64,000 nucleotides of DNA. Origin: Roseiarcus sp963807735. Its GTDB lineage: Bacteria; Pseudomonadota; Alphaproteobacteria; Rhizobiales; Beijerinckiaceae. The number at the start of each line of letters is the position of its first letter. Positions within the stretch are counted from its first letter, which is position 1. The notes under the pieces are model-generated. The model was not told the DNA's origin. It worked only from the letters and a program-made list of their open reading frames with translations, and made no database searches. Made by a program: the position numbers and the translations under genes. The DNA lies in assembly GCA_963807735.1 (NCBI GenBank), contig CAWEDI010000018.1, positions 62,001-126,000 on the forward strand, read 5' to 3'. Positions 1-7,842 of the stretch are shown here, in pieces.

Positions 1-162
1 CTCGATCCCGATAGGCACGACGATGGGTTCGTCGTCCAACATCCCGAGATTCGCGTCGGATGCCGCCAGTGCTTCGCGCAGCTTATGTTCCGCATCGGTT
101 ATCGTCTCGGCTTTGACTCGGATCGATGCAATCAGCGTTACCTGGAATGTAAATTCGGTCAT
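1..162 (-). CDS. Small unknown protein, 3' end off the window
   Basis: The first 54 codons are visible, starting at ATG 162 with a good Shine-Dalgarno (CAGGAG, 7 nt upstream); the gene runs off the left edge. The protein starts MTEFTFQVTLIASIRVKAET and continues with a predicted helix (DAEHKLREAL) and an acidic stretch ending VVPIGIE. This strand-helix-strand look with a Thr/Asp-rich turn resembles small phage- or ICE-encoded proteins, but I do not recognise a family. It lies downstream of the recombinase on the same strand, inside the accessory region. Confidence 0.55.
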   Translation of the reverse strand, partial: MTEFTFQVTLIASIRVKAETITDAEHKLREALAASDANLGMLDDEPIVVPIGIE

Positions 163-303
163 GTTGGGCTCCTGTTGGTATACTTGCTCGTTTTGCGGTA
201 AGGGCACTCAGGCTCCTCCTGGGGCCGAGCGGGGGGCATTGATCGCGCGCATTGTTGGAACACGAATGTTCATGACATTCGGCTTGTTCAGATGTCGCTG
301 GGC

Positions 304-879
304 CTACACGTAGCCAACCAACTTCCGTTGCGCGCAAGTGTCTCCGTCGATATATCGTTCCGTGGTCTCGATGGAGCGATGGCCCGCGAGCAACTGCACG
401 TCGCGCAGGCTGCATCCGGACCGGTGAACGTTGCGGGCCGCGACGGTGATAAAACTTCGTCGTCCGGAATGCGACGAGCACCCCTCAAAGCCCAGTTCTT
501 GAAAGAGCGCGACGAACCAGTTGACCACGCTGTTCGGCTTCAGGTGCGCGCCGCGATACGAACGGATCACTGGCCCGACGGGCTCGCTGGTGCTAGCCAG
601 GCATTCCAAGGCGCGCCTGAGGTCGGGATGCATCGGAATCCGCCGTCCGCCGCGTTTCTTCGCGATGATGTCGCGGACGTTGATCGTGCCGGAAACGCGG
701 CCCTGCGGATCGAGCACCATTGACCAATCGAGCCCGGCGATTTCGCAAGCGCGCAGGCCTGCTTTGATTGAAAGCAGGATCATCGCGCGGTCGCGGGCGG
801 GGAAGGACGAATGCGAGACATGACGCAACATGCGCTTGAGCATGGGTGGGGTGACGACCTTGGCTTGTTTGCCGGGCAT
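304..879 (-). CDS. Short tyrosine recombinase/integrase (catalytic domain only)
   Basis: Site-specific tyrosine recombinase. All catalytic positions can be read: Arg43 in GLRACEI, Lys75 on the beta-hairpin, His137-x-x-Arg140 in HSGRR, His167 in GHRSIETTERYI, and nucleophile Tyr176. It has 191 residues, against about 300-400 for XerC/D or island integrases, because the N-terminal core-binding domain is absent: the protein begins directly with the catalytic domain (KVVTPPMLKRML). The start is well supported by AGGAGA ahead of ATG 879, so it is not simply mis-started. It sits among small unknown genes about 1.9 kb from the 3' end of tRNA-Glu, consistent with a mobile-element integrase or a recombinase working with a second subunit. 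Whether it is active without an N-terminal domain is unknown. Confidence 0.85.
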   Translation of the reverse strand: MPGKQAKVVTPPMLKRMLRHVSHSSFPARDRAMILLSIKAGLRACEIAGLDWSMVLDPQGRVSGTINVRDIIAKKRGGRRIPMHPDLRRALECLASTSEPVGPVIRSYRGAHLKPNSVVNWFVALFQELGFEGCSSHSGRRSFITVAARNVHRSGCSLRDVQLLAGHRSIETTERYIDGDTCAQRKLVGYV

Positions 880-1046
880 CTTGAAAGTCTCCTTTGGTTG
901 CGGGGCATGACGGGGCGAGCGCCGTCGATGGCGCGGCGGCGCTCTGGTTGCGGTGGTTCTTGGTGGTCGCCGCTGGTCGCCGGCGAGGAAGCCGTGCTCT
1001 CAGAGCGAGTGAGAGAAGCCGCTCAAAGCGGGCGAGCGCGTAGCGC

Positions 1047-1388
1047 TCAATATTCTTCGGCGAGCATGATCGTCAGCACACGGGTGGTGACGGCGGGGTC
1101 AGCGGGATCAGGCGAACCAAATTCGGTTTTGCGGTCGTAATAGTCGATCTTGAAAAAGCATCGGACGCTGCCTTCGTCGACCGCGCCGAAATCATGTTCG
1201 GCGTGGGGATCGTTCCCTTCGCTGAAGGCGTCGAAGCTTCGTATCTTCTGCAACAGCGAGTGGCGCTGATGTAGCGGCATCGCTTCGACCCCTTGCGTGA
1301 TCATCACCGCTCCGCCGACAAACGTGCGGCGGAATGCGTCGTTAAGTTCTCGGATGCGGTCGGTTTTAAATTCGGTTGTGCTGGTCAT
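1047..1388 (-). CDS. DUF3768 family protein
   Basis: 113 residues from ATG 1388 (AGGAGA upstream); an upstream in-frame start would add 21 poorly conserved residues. The C-terminal half carries the family hallmark NDPHAEHDFGAVD, then FFKIDYYDR, then DPADPAVTTRVLTIMLAEEY at the very end. DUF3768 proteins are small, common in alphaproteobacterial plasmids, integrative elements and prophages, and have no established function. The neighbours fit a mobile element: a recombinase downstream and another small unknown gene upstream on the same strand. Confidence 0.85.
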   Translation of the reverse strand: MTSTTEFKTDRIRELNDAFRRTFVGGAVMITQGVEAMPLHQRHSLLQKIRSFDAFSEGNDPHAEHDFGAVDEGSVRCFFKIDYYDRKTEFGSPDPADPAVTTRVLTIMLAEEY

Positions 1389-1452
1389 GGCGAGGTCTCC
1401 TGAGGTTTGGGGGGACGGACGGCGGTCGCGCGGTCGGCGAGCGCTCGACAAT

Positions 1453-1477
1453 GAAAGGGGCGACCGAAGGCCGCCCC
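1453..1477 (-). terminator. Intrinsic terminator after the upstream accessory gene
   Basis: Read on the minus strand, a GC-rich stem of about 9 bp (GGGGCGGCC / GGTCGCCCC with one G-U pair) and a small TTC loop is followed by TTTC. It lies between the stop at 1522 and the DUF3768 start at 1388, where a terminator separating the two genes is expected. Confidence 0.5.
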
Positions 1478-1521
1478 AATCGTCTGCAAGGATTTGAGTT
1501 TCAGCGTCGCCGAGACGCCTG

Positions 1522-2242
1522 CTACTTGCGTAAGTGGCTGAATTCAGGATGTGGGACGGCGATGGTCTTGGGCGTGGCTTTGAACGGTGGATATTCGGGC
1601 GACTCGAACCATTCCAACGTGAACTCTCCGGCCTCGATCCGCTTCACCGTGGCCAGCCAGAAGCCGTCAAATTCTCGCTCCTCGCCCCAATATGCCGCCA
1701 GAACCCGCGAGCCGACCCGTAGCGTTTCCCAGGGGTTTGTGGCTGTGGCAGGCTTTTCGGATTTACCAGGCGACGGAGCGGCGGCGCCTCCTGAGATGAC
1801 CGGTTTGCCATCTGCCGGTGTTGGCGCTGTCGTAGCGGCCTTGGCGATCGCTGACGTAGCGGTGGCGACACTTCTAAGGTTCGCGCTTTGTTCTGTGGCA
1901 GCTTTACCCCCTGCCGCCTCATCGCTCGCCGAAGATGCGGCGGGCGCGGGCGACCTCTTGGCCACGTAGTCTTCGATCCGCTTGTAGATCTCCGGAGTCA
2001 CCGAGACCGACGACAATACGACCTGCGCCCTTCAGCACGCCCTCGTGAACCCCTTCGAGGAGGGAGCGGTCGCCGTCGGCTTGAACGTTGAGAACCGAGA
2101 ATTTTAGGCTCTGCGCGGCAGCGACGACGGCCGCGCGATCTTCGGCGCGGAACCATGAAGCTTGAGGGAGGTCGGCGCTCGTGGGTTTGCCGAAGACAAG
2201 AAGGACAAACTGCGGAGTGGGCGTTGCTTGTTTGCTCGTCAT
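1522..2242 (-). pseudogene. Accessory unknown protein split by a one-base frameshift
   Basis: The N-terminal half starts at ATG 2242 (FVLLVFGKPTSADLPQASWF, then FRAEDRAAVVAAAQ) and reads in one frame to about 2005. The C-terminal half reads in the next frame to 1522. Removing one base at 2004-2007 joins them as GRIVVGSVTPEIYKRIEDYV, a smooth strand-turn-helix sequence. Without this the N-terminal frame gives an unrelated Arg-rich tail and the C-terminal frame has only a TTG start with no Shine-Dalgarno. The joined protein (about 239 residues) would have a compact N-terminal domain, an Ala/Pro/Ser linker, and a C-terminal SH3/Tudor-like stretch (VGSRVLAAYWGEEREFDGFW). Function unknown. Either a sequencing error or a recently broken gene; two separate overlapping genes is the less likely reading. 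Confidence 0.55.
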
Positions 2243-2748
2243 TTGGTTGATCCTTAGAATCGAAACAGGCCCGATAGGGCCTGAGGGTGAACGCGAGTAC
2301 GCACGCGACGCGGCGATAATGACGGCGGATCAGGTCATTTCAGCCTCCTCGGGGTACTGGCCCGGTGCACAGGGCGGATGCGGTTTCACCACGCACGGGC
2401 ACCGGTCGCCGAAGGCGGAATTTTGGGGATGCGCGCGGGCAACGGATTCCCGCACAATACCATTTTGCCATAATTACACTGAAATGTCAAGTTAAAAATA
2501 AGTATTCACTATGTAAATATGTATAATACATTTCCCGCCGCGTTAATCCCACCCGCGAAAGACGTCAGGGCGAAAGAGACCAGTGTTCGCCTGGGCCCTG
2601 AAGCTGTGCCGTTGCGGATGCCCCCGCTGGGTCTAAACGTAAGGCACGGGTTCGCCATCGTTCGTGTTCGTTCGTATTGGTCCAAAACGCGGACCGGACA
2701 CAAACTGGACACGAACTTGCTCGCTGTTGCCTAAGCCTCTGTTTTCAT
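2243..2748. other. Non-coding flank between accessory region and tRNA-Glu
   Basis: No supported gene. A short perfect palindrome AGGCCCGATAGGGCCT lies at 2267-2282, just upstream of the accessory gene. A markedly AT-rich patch at about 2465-2530 contrasts with the high GC elsewhere. Short open frames here have no Shine-Dalgarno and no recognisable protein. The stretch borders the tRNA 3' end and so may contain an attachment junction, but no second copy of the tRNA 3' sequence is visible within the window. Confidence 0.4.
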
Positions 2749-2824
2749 TGGCGCTCCCAAGGGGACTCGAACCCCTGTTTTCGCCGTGAGAGGGCGACGT
2801 CCTGGACCGCTAGACGATGGGAGC
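2749..2824 (-). tRNA. tRNA-Glu (anticodon CTC)
   Basis: A complete cloverleaf reads on the minus strand. The acceptor stem GCTCCCA pairs with TGGGAGC. The D-arm has the GTCTAGCGGTCCAGGAC pattern typical of tRNA-Glu. The anticodon stem TCGCC/GGCGA encloses loop CTCTCAC with anticodon CTC, and the T-arm is GGGGTTCGAGTCCCC. The discriminator G and a genomically encoded CCA are present (2749-2751). The 3' end faces the accessory region, the usual orientation for an island inserted at a tRNA. Confidence 0.95.
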
Positions 2825-2920
2825 AACGGGGGCGCTCTTAAACCCCGCCACAGGGTCAAGTCAACGCGGCATCTTGCCGGAAATCGCAAGCGGCGCCATC
2901 ACCCGCCCAGGGGAGAACGC

Positions 2921-3817
2921 ATGACTTACGGATTCATCGGGCTCGGACATCTCGGCGGCAGGCTGGCCGCGTCGCTGGTCCGCGCCGGCTTCGAAACCGT
3001 CGTCTACGATCTCGATCCCGACGTCGCCGCGCCGCTCGTCGCCTCGGGCGCACGTTTGGCCGCCTCGTCCGCTGAAGTCGCGCGGCGGTGCGAGGCGGTC
3101 ATCACCTGCCTGCCGTCGCCCGCGGCGTCCGCGCGCGTGCTGGAGGGGGTGCTCGACGGGGCGCGCGAGGGGATGGCCTGGATCGAGATGAGCACCAACG
3201 ATCGCGACAGCATCCGGGCGATGGCGGCGAAGGCGGCGGAGCGGGGCGTCGCGACCTTGGAATGTCCCGTCACCGGCGGCGTGCATCTGGCGGCGCGCGG
3301 CGAAATCACCGTCATCGTCGGCGGCGACGCTGAGCTTTACGCCCGGCATCGGCCGGCGCTGGCGGCGATGGGGCGGCGGATTTTCCATGTCGGGCCGATC
3401 GGCGCGGCGTCAGTCATCAAGGTCATCACCAACATGCTCGCCTTCATCCACCTGACGGCGGCGGGCGAGGCGCTGATGCTCGCCAAACGCGGCGGGCTCG
3501 ATCTCGCGCAGGCCTTCGAGGTCATCCGGGCGAGCTCCGGCAACAGCTTCGTGCACGAGACCGAGTCGCAGCTGATCCTTAACGGCAGCTACAATATCAA
3601 CTTCACCATGGACCTCGCGTGCAAGGACCTTGGCTTCGCGCTCGGGTTCGGTCGCGAGTTCGGGGTGCCGCTCGAACTCGCGGCGCTGACGGCCGAGACC
3701 TTCGCTCGCGCGCGCGAGGCTTACGGCGGCGCGGCGCAGTCGACGGGGGTCGTCAGGCTGCTGGAGGACGCCTTGCAGACCGACCTGCGCGCGCCGGGCT
3801 TTCCCGCGGAGCTCTAA
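2921..3817 (+). CDS. 3-hydroxyisobutyrate dehydrogenase-type NAD(P) oxidoreductase
   Basis: Beta-hydroxyacid dehydrogenase family (298 aa): oxidises a small 3-hydroxy-carboxylate with NAD(P)+. An N-terminal Rossmann fold has GLGHLG at about residues 7-12. The substrate-binding loop reads ECPVTGGVHLAARG, and the catalytic lysine lies in VIKVITNML. An all-helical C-terminal domain follows (FTMDLACKDL). ATG 2921 is preceded by GGGAG; an upstream in-frame start would run into the tRNA. The exact substrate cannot be read: 3-hydroxyisobutyrate, tartronate semialdehyde and related acids share these motifs. It converges with the next gene only 2 nt away. Confidence 0.85.
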   Translation: MTYGFIGLGHLGGRLAASLVRAGFETVVYDLDPDVAAPLVASGARLAASSAEVARRCEAVITCLPSPAASARVLEGVLDGAREGMAWIEMSTNDRDSIRAMAAKAAERGVATLECPVTGGVHLAARGEITVIVGGDAELYARHRPALAAMGRRIFHVGPIGAASVIKVITNMLAFIHLTAAGEALMLAKRGGLDLAQAFEVIRASSGNSFVHETESQLILNGSYNINFTMDLACKDLGFALGFGREFGVPLELAALTAETFARAREAYGGAAQSTGVVRLLEDALQTDLRAPGFPAEL

Positions 3818-3819
3818 AT

Positions 3820-4626
3820 TCAGCCGAAGCGGAAGGCGGAGATCGTCTTGCCGCCGATGATGTCGCGGAAGTCGCGCACGCCGACGTCGTCGCCGGCGGC
3901 GCCCGCCGCGACCATCAGCGGCAACAGGTGCTCCTCGCGCGGATGACAGGCGCGGCCGGCGGGCGCGTCGGCCCAAGCGCACAGAGACTTGTCGCGCTCG
4001 GCCGGGGCGGCGGTGGCGGCGTGGCCGAGCCATTCGTCGAAAATCGCTGCGTCGCGGCCGTCGCCGTCGCGGAAGTGACGGAGGTCGTGATAGCTCATGC
4101 CGCTGCCGACGATGGCGACGCCCTCGTCACGCAAAGGGGCCAGAGCGCGGCCGACGGCGATGTGCAGGGCAGGGTCCAGGTCGCGCTGGAGCGAGACCAT
4201 CGCCACGGGAATGTGGGCTTCCGGATCGACGATCAGCATCGGCACGAACACGCCGTGGTCGAAGCCGCGCTCGGAATCCTCGGCGACGGGGAGGCCGGCG
4301 GCGCGGAGCAAGGCGGCGGCGCGGCGGCCGACCTCCGGCGCGCCCGGCGCGGGATACTTGAGCTCGTAGGTGTGGGCGGGGAAGCCGAAATAATCGAAGA
4401 TCATCCCCGGCGCCGGGTTGATACTGACGGTCGGCGTTTCCGTCTCCCAATGCGCGGTGACGATCAGGAAGGCCTTCGGCGGCGCGGGCAGGCTGGCGAC
4501 CACGCCAGCGAGATAGGTCCGAAGGCGCTCCCAGGTCTGGCGGCTGAATGGCGGCGGCCCGTCGATCCAGAAGCAAGGGCCGCCGCCATGCGGCAGGAAC
4601 AGGGCCGGTTGTCTCGCCTCGGTCAT
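3820..4626 (-). CDS. DODA-type extradiol aromatic ring-opening dioxygenase
   Basis: Class III extradiol dioxygenase of the LigB/YgiD (4,5-DOPA dioxygenase-like) family, 268 aa. Metal-ligand and catalytic positions expected for the family are visible: His13 in FLPHGGGP, His59 in VTAHWE, a third His in FDHGVFVPML, and catalytic His in SGMSYHDL and REEHLLPL. Family members cleave catecholic rings with Fe(II) or Zn(II); the natural substrate is usually unknown. It has no visible aromatic-degradation neighbours and is transcribed towards the dehydrogenase gene, so a stand-alone housekeeping or detoxification role is possible. Confidence 0.85.
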   Translation of the reverse strand: MTEARQPALFLPHGGGPCFWIDGPPPFSRQTWERLRTYLAGVVASLPAPPKAFLIVTAHWETETPTVSINPAPGMIFDYFGFPAHTYELKYPAPGAPEVGRRAAALLRAAGLPVAEDSERGFDHGVFVPMLIVDPEAHIPVAMVSLQRDLDPALHIAVGRALAPLRDEGVAIVGSGMSYHDLRHFRDGDGRDAAIFDEWLGHAATAAPAERDKSLCAWADAPAGRACHPREEHLLPLMVAAGAAGDDVGVRDFRDIIGGKTISAFRFG

Positions 4627-4691
4627 CCGCGCGCTCCAAAGGACAGCGCGGGTGTTTTACGCGCAAGCGGCGGGTCTGGCGAGCCTTCGCT

Positions 4692-5696
4692 TTACGCCAA
4701 AGCGGGCGCGGGGCGCGGGCGCCAGGCGTTGAGCCGGCGGCGCGCCGGGCTCTCCAGGCCGTAATAGCTCGCAAAGCCACAGGCGAGCGCCGCGGCGAGC
4801 GTCCAGGCCCCGGCGCCGCGCGCGTGCATCTCATAGAATGGCTGCTGCCAGAGATAGATCGAGAACGAGGCCTCGCCCAGGCGCCGCAGCACAACGTTCG
4901 ACAAGGCGGATAGCATCCACGCCGGCGCGGTCTCGACGCTGATGACCGCGAGCGCGAGAACGACGGCGCCGAAGCCAAAGCGAATCGCCGTGCCGAAAAT
5001 CGCGGCCTTGCACAGCGCCCCGATCGCCAGCAGCCAGGGCGACAGCGGCCCGAGGCGCGGCGTGAGGCGATCGCGATAGAGATAGGCTAGCGCTGCGATC
5101 AGGATCGGCGCGGCGGCGACGTCGGTGCGCCAGAACACGTCGTAGTAGCTTTCGCCGAGCAGGTCCGAGCGCAGCACGCCGTTGGCGAGCGCGGCCGTGG
5201 CGAGCGCCAGCACCATGAGGCGCTCGCCGGCGAGGCGGCGACGCGCCACCCACGCCACCGCGCCGAGCGCGAGATAGCTGTGCTCCTCGACGCAGAGCGA
5301 CCAGATTTGATCGAGCAGGGCGCTGCGCAAGCCCCAGACGCTGACGTAGTTCAGCGTGAACGTCAGCGCCGCCAGCGCCGCCCGCGCGCCGATGCGCAGC
5401 GGCGTTGTGTCGAAAACGATGATGCACAGCACGACGAACCCGGCCAGCGCCGGGTAGACCCGGGAGAAGCGGCGGAAGAAGAACACCGGCAGCGGTGTCT
5501 GGCGCTGAAACAGCAGTTCGGCGATCAGCCGGCCGCTCAGCGCAAAGAACAGGTCGACGCCGAGCCGCGCCAGATTCAACTGCGGGATGGGGCAGAAATG
5601 ACCGACCAGCACCAGCGCAATGGCGAGGCCCCGCCAGCCATCGAGCGCGAGTACACGGTTTTCTCTTAACTCCGGCATCGCCGGCTTTCTCCCCAC
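4692..5696 (-). CDS. Acyltransferase 3 (OafA/YrhL-type) membrane protein
   Basis: 334 aa with about ten hydrophobic segments. The N-terminus has the family signature ALDGWRGLAIALVLVGHF, with the catalytic His in VGHF, then LGVDLFFALSG and FFRRFSRVYPAL. Acyltransferase-3 proteins transfer acetyl or other acyl groups from the cytoplasm to sugars, O-antigen, exopolysaccharide or peptidoglycan. Start may be the Met given or Met7 (MPELRENRV). The gene stands alone, divergent from the MFS transporter, so its acceptor glycan is not indicated. Confidence 0.85.
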   Translation of the reverse strand: MGRKPAMPELRENRVLALDGWRGLAIALVLVGHFCPIPQLNLARLGVDLFFALSGRLIAELLFQRQTPLPVFFFRRFSRVYPALAGFVVLCIIVFDTTPLRIGARAALAALTFTLNYVSVWGLRSALLDQIWSLCVEEHSYLALGAVAWVARRRLAGERLMVLALATAALANGVLRSDLLGESYYDVFWRTDVAAAPILIAALAYLYRDRLTPRLGPLSPWLLAIGALCKAAIFGTAIRFGFGAVVLALAVISVETAPAWMLSALSNVVLRRLGEASFSIYLWQQPFYEMHARGAGAWTLAAALACGFASYYGLESPARRRLNAWRPRPAPALA

Positions 5697-5819
5697 AGGC
5701 GGCGATGATTACGCGCCAAGAGTTTGAAATTTATCTACGCTCTTGCGCACGCTCTTAAGTTGCGTAAGGCTGGCGGTAACGATGTCGCGAACGCGCGGCG
5801 GGGACGACGGGAGGACGGG

Positions 5820-7118
5820 TTGAGCGAGATCGAAACGCGCACGATGGCGAAAGTGTCATGGCGGCTCGTGCCGTTTCTGATGTTTTGCTATTTCATCGCC
5901 TACCTCGACCGCGTGAACCTCAGCTTCGCCGGCGGACCGATGAGCAAGGATCTCGGCTTCTCCGCCTCGGTGTTCGGCGGCGCGGCGGGCATTTTCTTCA
6001 TCGCCTATTTCTTCTTTGAGGTGCCGAGCAACCTTGCGCTCGACAAGGTCGGGGCGCGCATCTGGATCGCCCGCATCATGTTCACCTGGGGGTTGATCGC
6101 CGGGGCCGAGGCGTTCGTCGTCGGCAAGGTCAGCGTCTACACGGTGCGGCTGCTGCTCGGCGTCGCCGAAGCCGGCTTCTTCCCCGGCATCATCTTCTTT
6201 CTGACGCTATGGTTTCCGTCGGCTTACCGTGCTCGCATCATCGGCCTGTTCATGTTCGCGATTCCGATCTCCACCGTGATCGGGGCGCCGATCTCCGGCG
6301 CGCTTCTCAATCTCGACGGCTGGATGGGGCTGCGCGGCTGGCAATGGATGTTCCTCATCGAGGCGGCGCCGGCGCTCATCATGTCGGTGGTCGTGTTCTT
6401 CTACCTGACCGACCGGCCGCCAAACGCCCTGTGGCTCGATCCCGACGAGCGGAAATGGCTGCGCGACCGCCTCGCCGCTGAACAGGCGACGCGGGAACGT
6501 CACGGCGCGGCGTCGTGGCTGCGCTCAATGGTCGACCCGCGCGTCATCGCGCTCGGCTTCGTCTACATGGGTTGCAACATCCCGCAGTACGGGCTGAGCT
6601 TCTTCCTGCCGCAGATCGTCAAGGCGTTCGGGCTCACCAACGTGCAGGCGGGCTTCGTCACCGCGCTGCCTTACGCGGTCGGCGCGATCGGCATGCTGAT
6701 CTGGAGCCGCCACTCCGACGCGACGCACGAGCGCAAGTGGCACGCGATCATCCCGCTGTTGATTATCGCCGTCGGGCTGCTGGCGGCGGCGAATGTCGCC
6801 GATCCGACGATCAAGATGCTGTTCCTCTGCGTCGCCGGCTTCGGCTTCTTCTCCGTGCTGCCGGTGTTCTGGACGCTGCCGACCTCGTTCCTCAGCGCCA
6901 GCGGCGCGGCGGCCGGGATCGCGGCGGTCAATTCGATCGGTAATCTCGGCGGCTATTTCGGCCCGCAGGTGTTCGGCTATCTCAAGGACACGCGCGGCGA
7001 ATTCGCCAGCCTGGTCTATCTCGCGGTCTGCGCGCTGATCGGCGCCGTCATCGTCTTCGCGCTCGGCCACGACCCGGCGCTGGAGCGGCCGACCGAGGGC
7101 GTACAAGCGGCGGAGTGA
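5820..7118 (+). CDS. MFS transporter, anion:cation symporter (ACS) type
   Basis: A 432-residue, 12-helix major facilitator. The N-terminal pattern is RLVPFLMFCYFIAYLDRVN, the loop 2-3 motif is LDKVGAR (DKxGxR), and helix 4/5 reads LGVAEAGFFPG. This pattern is characteristic of the ACS family, whose members import organic anions such as tartrate, galactonate, phthalate or pantothenate. I place the start at TTG 5820, which follows GGAGG and gives an N-terminus of family length; an upstream ATG at 5724 would add 32 non-conserved residues. The substrate is not predictable from the single-gene context. Confidence 0.85.
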   Translation: MSEIETRTMAKVSWRLVPFLMFCYFIAYLDRVNLSFAGGPMSKDLGFSASVFGGAAGIFFIAYFFFEVPSNLALDKVGARIWIARIMFTWGLIAGAEAFVVGKVSVYTVRLLLGVAEAGFFPGIIFFLTLWFPSAYRARIIGLFMFAIPISTVIGAPISGALLNLDGWMGLRGWQWMFLIEAAPALIMSVVVFFYLTDRPPNALWLDPDERKWLRDRLAAEQATRERHGAASWLRSMVDPRVIALGFVYMGCNIPQYGLSFFLPQIVKAFGLTNVQAGFVTALPYAVGAIGMLIWSRHSDATHERKWHAIIPLLIIAVGLLAAANVADPTIKMLFLCVAGFGFFSVLPVFWTLPTSFLSASGAAAGIAAVNSIGNLGGYFGPQVFGYLKDTRGEFASLVYLAVCALIGAVIVFALGHDPALERPTEGVQAAE

Positions 7119-7182
7119 ACGCGCTCTTGTCTCGCGGGACGGCTTGGCCGAAGATTTCGGGCTCTTCGCCAGAGGAGTTGCC

Positions 7183-7614
7183 ATGTCCGCCGCCTATGAC
7201 AACCAGAACATCTTCGCCAAGATCCTGCGCGGCGAAGCGCCGTGCGTGAAGCTGTACGAGGATTCCGTCGCGCTGGCGTTCATGGACATCATGCCGCGCG
7301 CGCCGGGGCACCTGCTGGTCATCCCCAAGGCGTCGGCGCGCAATATTCTCGACATTCCCGCCGAGGCGCTCGCCGCCATCATGCCGGCCGTGCAGAAGCT
7401 CGCGGTCGCCGCGAAGGCGGCGCTGGAGGCGGACGGGGTGTCAGTTATGCAGTTCAACGAAAGCGCGGGCGGGCAGGTGGTGTTTCACCTGCATTTCCAC
7501 GTGATCCCGCGCTTTGAAGGCGTGACTTTGAAGCCGCCGGCCGGGCCGATGGCGGCGGCGGCCGAGTTGGAGACGACCGCCGCCAAGATTCGCGCCGCTT
7601 TGGCGAAGATGTAA
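7183..7614 (+). CDS. HIT family nucleotide hydrolase/transferase
   Basis: Histidine-triad protein of 143 aa, Hint-like. The triad HLHFHV holds His102, His104 and His106, within VVFHLHFHVIPRF. The N-terminus NIFAKILRGEAPCVKLYED is typical of bacterial HIT proteins, which hydrolyse AMP-lysine, other nucleoside phosphoramidates or dinucleotides. ATG 7183 follows AGAGGAG. A strong hairpin lies immediately after the stop. Confidence 0.9.
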   Translation: MSAAYDNQNIFAKILRGEAPCVKLYEDSVALAFMDIMPRAPGHLLVIPKASARNILDIPAEALAAIMPAVQKLAVAAKAALEADGVSVMQFNESAGGQVVFHLHFHVIPRFEGVTLKPPAGPMAAAAELETTAAKIRAALAKM

Positions 7615-7615
7615 G

Positions 7616-7640
7616 CGTCCGCCCAAAATTTGGGCGGACG
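7616..7640 (+). terminator. Perfect palindrome after the HIT gene
   Basis: CGTCCGCCCAAA, a central A, and TTTGGGCGGACG give a 12-bp perfect inverted repeat beginning 2 nt after the HIT stop codon. There is no following T-run, so it could be a stem protecting the 3' end or a bidirectional terminator with glnII, which converges from the other side. Confidence 0.55.
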
Positions 7641-7749
7641 TCGGGCTTTGAACCGCCCGCGCCGTCGTGGCCGGGCTCGTAACAACGTGGCGGCAGATCA
7701 ATAGCAGATCTGTCCGCAGAAACCTTGCAGTCTGAAACTTTAGCGCCCC

Positions 7750-7788
7750 GTCCCGGCGTGGATGCCCGGGACAAGCCCGGGCAAGACG
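7750..7788. repeat. Dispersed GC-palindrome repeat (GCCCGGGACAAGCCCGGGC family)
   Basis: Contains GTGGATGCCCGGGACAAG followed by CCCGGGCAAGACGG. The core GCCCGGG/CCCGGGC is an inverted repeat around ACAAG. Near-identical cores recur at 44236-44281 and twice at 49150-49290. It lies between two convergent genes. Confidence 0.7.
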
Positions 7789-7842
7789 GAGAGAGGGCCT
7801 CTCAAAACCTATCAGGCGCCGATGGGCGCGCGGAACCCGGGC

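Noticed and set aside
83..481. Overlapping minus-strand frame near the recombinase 3' end
   Set aside because: It overlaps both the recombinase and the small gene at 1-162 in another frame and gives an Arg-rich product without motifs.
2509..2734. Short open frames on both strands beside tRNA-Glu
   Set aside because: No ribosome site, no recognisable sequence, and they overlap each other in an AT-rich junction.
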